Below, one piece after another: positions 27,914 through 33,809 of a stretch of 33,809 nt of DNA; the first letter of the stretch is position 1; each line of letters begins with the position of its first letter. The notes below the pieces were generated by a model. It worked only from the letters and a program-made list of their open reading frames with translations, was not told where the DNA came from and did no database searches. Both the position numbers and the translations under genes were made by a program. The DNA lies in contig JAJZHH010000016.1 in the NCBI GenBank assembly GCA_021804595.1, positions 1 to 33,809 of the forward strand, read 5' to 3'. The DNA is from Pseudomonadota bacterium (lineage in GTDB: Bacteria; Pseudomonadota; Gammaproteobacteria; Burkholderiales; Burkholderiaceae_C).

Positions 27914-28654
27914 ATGAGCAGCAAAGTCGCATACGTGACCGGGGGCATGGGCGGCATCGGCACCGCGATCTGCAGGCGCCTGTGCGAGGCCGGCCACAAG
28001 GTCATCGCCGGCTGCGGGCCGAATTCGCCGCGCAAGGACAGCTGGCTGGCCGACATGCGCGCGCAGGGTTACGACGTTCACGCCTCGGAAGGCAACGTGG
28101 CCGACTGGGAATCGACCTGCGCCGCGTTCCAGCAGGTGTTCGCCGAGCACGGCCAGGTCGACATCCTGGTCAACAACGCCGGCATCACGCGCGACGCGGT
28201 GTTCCGCAAGTTGGGCTACGACGATTGGGACCGCGTGATCAAGACCAATCTGTACTCGATGTTCAACGTCACCAAGCAAGTCATCGACGGCATGGTTGAC
28301 CGCGGCTGGGGACGCATCGTCAACATCTCGTCGGTCAACGGCGAGAAGGGCCAGTTCGGTCAGACCAACTACTCGGCGGCCAAGGCCGGCATGCACGGCT
28401 TCACGATGGCGCTGGCGCAGGAAGTCGCGTCCAAGGGCGTGACCGTCAACACCGTCGCTCCGGGCTACATCATGACCGACATGGTCAAGGCGATCCGCCA
28501 GGACGTGATGGACAAGATCGTCGCCAGCATTCCGGTCAAGCGCCTGGGCAAGCCCGAGGAGGTCGCGTCGCTGGTGACCTGGCTGGCCAGCGAGGACGGC
28601 GCGTTCACCACCGGCGCCGAGCTGTCGATCAACGGCGGCCTGCACATGAGCTGA
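27914..28654 (+). CDS. phaB: Acetoacetyl-CoA reductase PhaB
   Basis: A 246-residue short-chain dehydrogenase that reduces acetoacetyl-CoA to (R)-3-hydroxybutyryl-CoA with NADPH. The nucleotide-binding motif TGGMGGIG is at 9-16, NNAG at 87-90 and the catalytic Ser140, Tyr153 and Lys157 (NYSAAK). GEKGQFGQ between Ser and Tyr is typical of PhaB. Its ribosome site is GAGGAGAG. It lies 41 bp after phaA, completing the phaCAB set. Confidence 0.95.
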   Translation: MSSKVAYVTGGMGGIGTAICRRLCEAGHKVIAGCGPNSPRKDSWLADMRAQGYDVHASEGNVADWESTCAAFQQVFAEHGQVDILVNNAGITRDAVFRKLGYDDWDRVIKTNLYSMFNVTKQVIDGMVDRGWGRIVNISSVNGEKGQFGQTNYSAAKAGMHGFTMALAQEVASKGVTVNTVAPGYIMTDMVKAIRQDVMDKIVASIPVKRLGKPEEVASLVTWLASEDGAFTTGAELSINGGLHMS

Positions 28655-28664
28655 CGCCCGCGGC

Positions 28665-28692
28665 GCGGCCGCCGCGCGATCGCGGCGGCCGC
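28665..28692 (+). terminator. Strong hairpin after phaB
   Basis: A perfect 12-bp inverted repeat, GCGGCCGCCGCG (28665-28676) with its complement at 28681-28692 and a CGAT loop, starts ten bases after the phaB stop. The stem is very stable but no T-run follows, so termination may be rho-dependent or the hairpin may act as an mRNA 3' end protector. Confidence 0.5.
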
Positions 28693-28815
28693 ACTGTGCT
28701 TCAATCGGGTCTGCGTCGTCGCCGATCGTGGCCGGCGCGCGGCGTGCGGGTTGTTCCGGTTGGCCCCGGGCTTGGCGCGTCGCACAATCGTGCCGTTTCA
28801 ACTTGTCTCGAGATC

Positions 28816-29355
28816 ATGCCAAACGCAGACCAACCCGTTCGCGTCATCAAGAAATACCCGAACCGGCGCCTGTACGACACCGAGACCAGCGCCTACATCA
28901 CGCTGGTCGACGTCAAGGCGCTGGTCATGGAGGGGCGGCGCTTCGTCGTGCACGACGCCAAGAGCGGCGCCGACCTGACGCGCAGCATCCTGCTGCAGAT
29001 CATCCTCGAGGAGGAAGCCGGTGGCGTGCCGATGCTCAGCACCGCGATGCTCGAGCAACTGATCCGCTTCTATGGCAACGCGATGCAGGGCATGATGGGC
29101 AGCTACCTGGAGAAGACGGTGCAGGCCTTCATGGACATCCAGGGCAAGCTCGCCGAGCAGTCGCGCGGCATCTACGACGGCGCCAGCTTCAACCCCGAGA
29201 TGTGGTCGCAGTTCCTCAGCGGGCAGGCGCCGATGCTGCAGGGCATGATGGGCAACTACCTCGAGCAGAGCAAGAACCTGTACATGCAGATGCAGGAGCA
29301 GATGCAGCAGCAGACGCAGCAGATGCTCGGCGCGTTCCAGCCACCGAAGAAGTGA
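28816..29355 (+). CDS. phaR: PHA synthesis repressor PhaR
   Basis: A 179-residue regulator. The N-terminal PHB/PHA accumulation DNA-binding domain (about 8-70) opens VRVIKKYPNRRLYDTETSAYIT-like sequence (RVIKKYPNRRLYD visible), followed by the PHB accumulation regulatory domain. The C-terminus is a Met/Gln-rich helix (MQMQEQMQQQTQQM, about 156-169) likely to contact granules or oligomerise. PhaR binds nascent PHA and, when free, represses phasin and its own gene. It has its own 161-bp upstream region, so it is probably transcribed separately from phaCAB. The start MPNADQP is the first in-frame ATG before the domain. Confidence 0.92.
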   Translation: MPNADQPVRVIKKYPNRRLYDTETSAYITLVDVKALVMEGRRFVVHDAKSGADLTRSILLQIILEEEAGGVPMLSTAMLEQLIRFYGNAMQGMMGSYLEKTVQAFMDIQGKLAEQSRGIYDGASFNPEMWSQFLSGQAPMLQGMMGNYLEQSKNLYMQMQEQMQQQTQQMLGAFQPPKK

Positions 29356-29367
29356 GGCGCTGAAAAC

Positions 29368-29386
29368 TGCGCGACAATGTCGCGCA
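29368..29386 (+). other. Inverted repeat at the rimO start
   Basis: TGCGCGAC-AAT-GTCGCGCA is a perfect 8-bp inverted repeat. The first possible rimO ATG (29377) lies partly in its loop, and the second (29386) begins at its last base. It may regulate translation or be an operator. Confidence 0.45.
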
Positions 29387-30774
29387 TGTCAGACATCGAA
29401 CAAGCGGCGCCCGGCGCCGCACCCCGCATAGGCTTCGTTTCGCTCGGCTGCCCGAAGGCGCTGGTCGACGCCGAGCGCATCGTCTCGCAGCTGCGCGCCG
29501 AGGGCTACGAGACCAGCCGCGACTACGCCGGCGCCGACCTCGTCGTCGTCAACACCTGCGGCTTCATCGACGCCGCGGTGCAGGAAAGCCTCGACGCGAT
29601 CGGCGAGGCGCTGCACGAGAACGGACGCGTCGTCGTCACCGGTTGCCTGGGCGCGCGCAGCGCCGACGACGGCAGCAACCTGGTGCGCAAGATGCACCCG
29701 AAGGTGCTCGCGGTGACCGGGCCGCACGCCACCGCCGAAGTGCTCGACGCGGTGCACACGCAATTGCCCAGGCCGCACGATCCCTTCGTCGACCTGCTGC
29801 CCCCCGGCGGCCTCAAGCTGACGCCGCGGCACTATGCCTACCTGAAGATTTCCGAAGGCTGCAACCACCGCTGCAGCTTCTGCATCATCCCGAGCCTGCG
29901 CGGCGACCTCGTGTCGCGGCCGATCGGCGACGTGCTCGGCGAAGCGCAGGCGCTGTTCGAAGCCGGCGTGCGCGAGCTGCTGGTGGTCAGCCAGGACACC
30001 TCGGCGTACGGCGTCGACCTCAAGTACCGCACCGGGTTCTGGGACGGCCGTCCGCTGCGCACGCGCTTTGCCGAACTGGTGCGCGCGCTGCACGGGCTGG
30101 CCGAGCGCTACGACGCCTGGGTGCGGCTGCACTACGTCTACCCCTATCCGCACGTCGACGAGGTGCTCGAGGTGCTGGCGCAGGGGCGCGTGCTGCCGTA
30201 TCTCGACGTGCCGTTCCAGCACGCCGACCCCGACGTGCTCAGGCGCATGAAGCGCCCGGCCAACGGCGAACGCAACCTCGATCGCATCGCCGCGTGGCGC
30301 CAGGCGTGCCCGCAACTGGTGATCCGCTCGACCTTCATCGCCGGCTTCCCCGGCGAGACCGAAGCCGAGTTCGAGCGGCTGCTCGACTTCGTGCGCGAGG
30401 CCGAGCTCGATCGCGTCGGCTGCTTCGCCTACTCGCCGGTCGACGGCGCGGCGGCCAACGCGCTGCCCGGGGCGCTGCCCGAGGCCGAGCGCGTGGCGCG
30501 CCAGGCGCGCTTCATGGAAGTGGCCGAGGCGGTTTCGGTGGCCAAGCTCAAGCGCCGCGTCGGCCAGGATCTGCGCGTCATCGTCGATCAGGCGTCGCGC
30601 CACGGCGCGGTCGCGCGCAGCTACGCCGACGCGCCGGAAATCGACGGCCACGTGCTGATCCGCGAGCCGGCCAAGCCGTCGGCCAAGGCCAGGCTGGCGG
30701 GCAGCGTCGGTCAGTTCGTGCGCGCGCGCGTCGTCGGCACGCAGGGCCACGACCTCGTCGCCGAGCTGATCTGA
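29386..30774 (+). CDS. rimO: Ribosomal protein S12 methylthiotransferase RimO
   Basis: A 462-residue radical-SAM enzyme that adds a methylthio group to the conserved aspartate of ribosomal protein S12. The N-terminal MTTase domain has cluster cysteines 22 (SLGCPK), 58 (NTCGF) and 87 (TGCLG). The radical-SAM motif CNHRCSFC is Cys159, Cys163 and Cys166. A C-terminal TRAM domain follows (about 390-460). The segments [13 protein letters not shown] and [20 protein letters not shown] are RimO-like and separate it from MiaB. Start is uncertain between ATG 29377 (three residues longer) and ATG 29386; neither has a ribosome site. 30 bp after phaR. Confidence 0.94.
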   Translation: MSDIEQAAPGAAPRIGFVSLGCPKALVDAERIVSQLRAEGYETSRDYAGADLVVVNTCGFIDAAVQESLDAIGEALHENGRVVVTGCLGARSADDGSNLVRKMHPKVLAVTGPHATAEVLDAVHTQLPRPHDPFVDLLPPGGLKLTPRHYAYLKISEGCNHRCSFCIIPSLRGDLVSRPIGDVLGEAQALFEAGVRELLVVSQDTSAYGVDLKYRTGFWDGRPLRTRFAELVRALHGLAERYDAWVRLHYVYPYPHVDEVLEVLAQGRVLPYLDVPFQHADPDVLRRMKRPANGERNLDRIAAWRQACPQLVIRSTFIAGFPGETEAEFERLLDFVREAELDRVGCFAYSPVDGAAANALPGALPEAERVARQARFMEVAEAVSVAKLKRRVGQDLRVIVDQASRHGAVARSYADAPEIDGHVLIREPAKPSAKARLAGSVGQFVRARVVGTQGHDLVAELI

Positions 30775-30776
30775 GC

Positions 30777-30809
30777 GGGCCGTGGCCGGGCTGGTCCCGG
30801 CCTCGGCCC
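30777..30809. terminator. Bidirectional hairpin between rimO and the TauE gene
   Basis: GGGCCG-T-GGCCGGG (30777-30790) pairs with CCCGGCC-T-CGGCCC (30796-30809) around CTGGT, giving 13 base pairs with one T-T mismatch. It fills the 37-bp gap between the convergent genes. There is no T-run. Confidence 0.5.
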
Positions 30810-30811
30810 GG

Positions 30812-31639
30812 CTAGACCGCCGACAGGTTGCGGTACAGCATGTAGACCGCGACGACCGCGACCAGCGCGGCGAAGATCACGTTCAGCGTGCCCTTGCCGC
30901 TGCGGCCCAGATGCGTGGCGACGCGGCTGCCGACCACGCCGCCGACCACGCCGCCACCGATGTACAGCCCGGCGACGGTCCAGTCGAGCAGACCCGAGCG
31001 CGCATAGTTCAGCGCCGTGGTCAGGCCGAAGGTGCCGACCGAGAACAGCGAGGTGCCGATGGCCGAGATCATCGACATGCCGGTCGACAGCACCAGCCCG
31101 GGGACGATCAGGAAGCCGCCGCCGATGCCGAAGAAGCCCGACAGCGTGCCCACCAGCGCGGCGGCGACGATGAGCTTGATGGTCCGGCCGCGCGTCGCGT
31201 GCTCGGCGGTCACGTCCTGCGCGTGCGCAGCGCGCCGCGGGCGCAGCATCAAGCCGGCGATCACCAGCATCAGGATCGCGAACAGGAACAGCAGCTTCTT
31301 GCCGTCGACCGCCTTGCCCAGGCTGGAGCCGACGAAGGCGGCGGCGGCGCCGACCAGCGCGAACACGACCCCGTCGCGCCAGCGCACGTTGCCGGCGCGC
31401 GCGTGCGGGATCAGGTTGATGTAGGCGTTGGCCGATACCGCCAGCGCGGTGGTGCCGATCACCACGTGCGGATTCGGGTAGCCGACCAGGTACAGCAACA
31501 GCGGCACCGCGAGGATCGAGCCGCCGCCGCCGATCAGGCCGAGCGTGAAGCCGACGGCCAGTCCGGACAGCACCGAGAGAACTTGTTGCGCGTCGCTCAG
31601 CGCGATCGCGGCGGAGGAGGGATGAGGAACGGGAAGCAT
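30812..31639 (-). CDS. TauE/SafE-family membrane permease (putative sulfite/anion exporter)
   Basis: A 275-residue integral membrane protein with about eight predicted transmembrane helices in two repeat halves. Each half begins with the family glycine motif: GFTLGLIGGGGSILAVPLL and GTLSGFFGIGGGFLIVPGL. TauE/SafE members move sulfite, sulfoacetate or other anions out of the cell, but many are uncharacterised. In a genome with a complete SOX system, sulfite or thiosulfate-related anions are reasonable substrates; this is inference, since the sox cluster is 19 kb away. The start is the ATG at 31639, with GGGGA just upstream. The frame is open a further 89 codons, through sequence that does not look coding. 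Confidence 0.85.
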   Translation of the reverse strand: MLPVPHPSSAAIALSDAQQVLSVLSGLAVGFTLGLIGGGGSILAVPLLLYLVGYPNPHVVIGTTALAVSANAYINLIPHARAGNVRWRDGVVFALVGAAAAFVGSSLGKAVDGKKLLFLFAILMLVIAGLMLRPRRAAHAQDVTAEHATRGRTIKLIVAAALVGTLSGFFGIGGGFLIVPGLVLSTGMSMISAIGTSLFSVGTFGLTTALNYARSGLLDWTVAGLYIGGGVVGGVVGSRVATHLGRSGKGTLNVIFAALVAVVAVYMLYRNLSAV

Positions 31640-31713
31640 AGTCCCCAGAGCATACGGGAAGCCTCGCGCAGGTCTGTTAGCAGTTGTCGCTGGCGCAGTC
31701 GGGCTCCCCTGTT

Positions 31714-31731
31714 TCTTGCGCTTCCGCAAGA
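31714..31731. promoter_or_regulatory. Inverted repeat in the TauE-SatP divergent spacer
   Basis: TCTTGCG-CTTC-CGCAAGA is a perfect 7-bp-arm dyad in the 284-bp spacer between the two divergent transporter genes (31640-31923). That spacer is less GC-rich than its surroundings (about 31740-31830) and otherwise shows no clear gene, RNA or strong promoter. The dyad is a candidate operator for either gene. Confidence 0.35.
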
Positions 31732-31923
31732 TTTCCAGGTGTTTACCCCAAGAGGTCGAGGTAACCAAACGCAACAAATATGACAAGAACCAACGAGTAG
31801 GCATTGCGTAAGCCATCGCGACGACATTGCATCTCAGCGCGGGCGGTGTGCCCTCGTCACGTCGGCAGCCCGAACCCCGTCGCGCGAACGGGGGCGGGCC
31901 GCACAATCAACCGTGGAGACAAA

Positions 31924-32466
31924 ATGATGGAGAAAAAAGCGATCAATCCGGCACCGCTGGGACTGTCGGGCTTTGCCCTGACGACCTGGCTGCTGAGCAT
32001 GCACAACGCCGGCATGGCGACCGATGCGATGGTGCCGGCGGTTCTCGCCTGTGCCCTGGCGTTCGGCGGCACGGCGCAATTCATCGCCGGGTTGTTCGAA
32101 GCCGGCGCCGGCAACAGTTTCGGTTTCGTCGCCTTCTGCGGTTATGGCGCGTTCTGGTGGAGCTTCGCGCTGCTGGTCGAGTTCTTCCCGAAGGGCCTGG
32201 CTTACGCCGGCTGGTACCTGCTGCTGTGGGGCGTTTTCACGACCTTCATGTGGATCGCCACCTGGAAGAAGGGCAAGGCGCTGATGCTGGTGTTCACCGC
32301 GCTGACGCCGACCTTCTACCTGCTCGCGTTCGGCGCGCTGCTGGGCATCGGCGCGCTGGGCCAGCTCGGCGGCTACCTCGGCCTGCTGACCGCGGCGCTG
32401 GCGTTCTACCTGGCCGCGGCCGAAGTGATCAACGAGGCCTGGGGCCGCACCGTGCTGCCGGTTTGA
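31924..32466 (+). CDS. satP: Acetate uptake transporter, SatP/GPR1/FUN34/YaaH family
   Basis: A 180-residue membrane protein with six predicted helices. The family signature NPAPLGLSGFALTTW is at about 8-22, and the segment FGGTAQFIAGLFE with YGAFWWSFA is highly typical. SatP transports acetate and succinate with protons. GGAG (31915-31918) precedes two consecutive ATGs (31924, 31927); spacing slightly favours the second. It would supply acetate for acetyl-CoA and thereby the PHA genes nearby. Named by family; substrate not proven. Confidence 0.88.
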   Translation: MMEKKAINPAPLGLSGFALTTWLLSMHNAGMATDAMVPAVLACALAFGGTAQFIAGLFEAGAGNSFGFVAFCGYGAFWWSFALLVEFFPKGLAYAGWYLLLWGVFTTFMWIATWKKGKALMLVFTALTPTFYLLAFGALLGIGALGQLGGYLGLLTAALAFYLAAAEVINEAWGRTVLPV

Positions 32467-32486
32467 CGCCGCACGAAGCTGCCACG

Positions 32487-32511
32487 AACCCCGGCCCGGC
32501 CGGGGTTTTTT
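32487..32511 (+). terminator. Rho-independent terminator after satP
   Basis: AACCCCGG (32487-32494) and CCGGGGTT (32500-32507) with a five-base loop, running into six T (32506-32511), 20 bases after the satP stop. Confidence 0.9.
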
Positions 32512-32614
32512 GTTCGCGCCGCGCGAGCCGGCCACTGGCGGTGTCGCGGCGCATCGTCTATCGTGTGCACATGGCGGCGGGATGGTCCCGTGCCGGCTTC
32601 GCGGAGGGTACGCG

Positions 32615-33809
32615 ATGGACAGCTGGGATTCCGGCGGCAAACCCGCCACCGCGCCGTGCGCCGACGCGCCACGCGCGCACCTCGATCCGATGTTGCGGGT
32701 GCTGGCCGACGGCTGTGCGCTGCTCGACGACGCTGGGCGCATCGTCGACGCCAACCCGGCGCTGTGCCGCCTGACCGGGCATGACGCGTCCGAGCTGGTC
32801 GGTCGCGCCGCGGCGTCGCTGCGCGCCGAGCGGCAGGACCCGCGCGGCATCGTCGAGTTGCGCCGGCGGCTGGCGCGGCACGGCCATGCGCGTGCCGAAG
32901 TGTGGGCCAGGCGCAAGGACGGCAGCGCGTTCGGCGCCTGGCTGTCGCTGAGCCGACTGCCGCAGAGCGCCGGCGGCGGCTACGTCGCGCTGCTTGCCGA
33001 CATCACCGTGGCACGCTTGCGCCGCGAGGATCAGGCCTACCAGACTCGCATCGACGCGACCACCGGACTGCCCAGTGCCGCCGCATTGCGCGAGCTGGCG
33101 CAACGCGCGCTGCGGCGCGCCGCGCGCTGCGGCCAGCCGCAGGCGATGTACGTGGTCGACCTCGACCGCTTCCGCGCGGTGCGCGACGACTACGGGGTCG
33201 ACGTCGGCGAGCGCCTGCTTTACGCGCTGGCCGCGCAACTGCGTCGGCGGCTCCCCGCTGGCGCCTTGCTCGCGCGCACCGGCGGCGACACGTTCGCGAT
33301 TCTGCTCGCCGGCACGCCCAGCGACGCACCGCGCTGGGCCGAGGCGCTGCGCGTGGCCTGCACCGGTCCCTGGCTGCTCGACGAGCTGGGCATCGAACTG
33401 GCGCTGAGCGCCAGCGTCGGCTTCGCGCTGTTTCCCGACGACCGTGCCGACGCCGACGCGCTGCTGGCTGCGGCCGAGGACGCGCTGGGCGACGTCAAGG
33501 CCGGCGGCGGCAACGCCTGGCGCCGCTTCGACGCGCAGCGCGCGCACGAGGTCGAACGGCTGCGCGAGCGCCTCGACGAAGTGCGCGCGGCGATCGATGC
33601 GCGCGAATTCGTCGTCTACTACCAGCCGCAGGTGCACATGCCCAGCGGGCGACTGTGCGGCGTCGAGGCGCTGGTGCGCTGGAACCATCCGCAACACGGC
33701 ATGGTGCGGCCCGACGCGTTCGTCGAACTGATCGAATCGAATTCGCTGATCGCCGCGTTCACCGCCTGGCTGCTCGACGAGGTGCTCGGCCAGATCGGGC
33801 GCTGGCGCG
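32615..33809 (+). CDS. PAS-GGDEF-EAL cyclic-di-GMP protein, 3' end beyond the window
   Basis: The first 398 codons of an open frame still running at the window edge. A PAS domain (about 27-130; GCALLDDAGRIVDANPALC-like start, KDGSAFGAWLS) is followed by a GGDEF domain (about 140-290) and the start of an EAL domain (from about 310). The GGDEF signature is GGDTF (223-227): the catalytic fourth-position glutamate is threonine, so diguanylate cyclase activity is probably lost. The EAL part begins normally, with YYQPQV and GVEALVRWNHP (Glu351), so phosphodiesterase activity is possible. No signal peptide or membrane helix is seen, so it is probably cytosolic. GGAGGG (32603-32608) six bases before the ATG fixes the start. 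Confidence 0.88.
   Translation, partial: MDSWDSGGKPATAPCADAPRAHLDPMLRVLADGCALLDDAGRIVDANPALCRLTGHDASELVGRAAASLRAERQDPRGIVELRRRLARHGHARAEVWARRKDGSAFGAWLSLSRLPQSAGGGYVALLADITVARLRREDQAYQTRIDATTGLPSAAALRELAQRALRRAARCGQPQAMYVVDLDRFRAVRDDYGVDVGERLLYALAAQLRRRLPAGALLARTGGDTFAILLAGTPSDAPRWAEALRVACTGPWLLDELGIELALSASVGFALFPDDRADADALLAAAEDALGDVKAGGGNAWRRFDAQRAHEVERLRERLDEVRAAIDAREFVVYYQPQVHMPSGRLCGVEALVRWNHPQHGMVRPDAFVELIESNSLIAAFTAWLLDEVLGQIGRWR

Noticed and set aside
31640-31906. N-terminal extension of the TauE/SafE protein
   Set aside because: The extra 89 codons give a hydrophilic, non-conserved sequence across a less GC-rich spacer. The ATG at 31639 gives a normal-length eight-helix protein.

Overview
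This is a high-GC (roughly two-thirds or more G+C by eye), gene-dense chromosomal window. It most likely comes from a betaproteobacterium of the order Burkholderiales. The grounds are the odhA-odhB-odhL-zapE order, a class I phaC-phaA-phaB cluster followed by phaR and rimO, the bamD/rluD-pgeF divergent pair, and a complete SOX cluster in the order soxCD-soxYZ-soxAX-soxB. The genus cannot be fixed from the sequence alone. No transposase, integrase, tRNA, rRNA or CRISPR array was recognised.

Layout. (1) 1-373: a GC-rich hairpin region and a 74-bp tandem repeat lying just 3' of a reverse-strand NlpC/P60 cell-wall hydrolase. (2) 1158-4164: an acrylyl-CoA reductase (AcuI/YhdH) and propionate-CoA ligase (PrpE), a small C3 acid module that makes propionyl-CoA. 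(3) 4337-11529: an ArsR-family, probably persulfide-sensing regulator with its own operator, then soxC, D, Y, Z, A, X and B. This is the full periplasmic thiosulfate-oxidation (Kelly-Friedrich) set; because SoxCD is present, oxidation to sulfate without sulfur globules is expected. Two terminator-like hairpins with U-tracts sit inside the cluster, directly before soxY and soxB. (4) 11568-18962: the 2-oxoglutarate dehydrogenase operon (E1, E2, E3) behind a structured leader, followed by zapE and a small secreted coiled-coil protein. (5) 18954-22020: a PP2C-type phosphatase (reverse) and a DinG/YoaA iron-sulfur helicase (forward), divergent around a 15-bp repeat. (6) 22069-24843: bamD (reverse), rluD and pgeF. 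(7) 24867-30774: phaC, phaA, phaB, phaR and rimO. (8) 30812-33809: a TauE/SafE anion exporter (reverse), a SatP-type acetate transporter, and a PAS-GGDEF-EAL protein cut by the window end.

Taken together the window describes a mixotroph that can draw electrons from reduced sulfur, take up and activate short-chain acids, run the TCA cycle, and store surplus acetyl-CoA or propionyl-CoA as polyhydroxyalkanoate. The protein genes mostly belong to well-known families. The less ordinary signals are in non-coding DNA: the 74-bp array, the paired intra-operon hairpins of the sox cluster, the ArsR operator, a TTTTGC-GG-GCAAAA palindrome before prpE, the odhA leader, and a probably leaderless nlpC promoter. 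I found no convincing wholly new multi-gene system.
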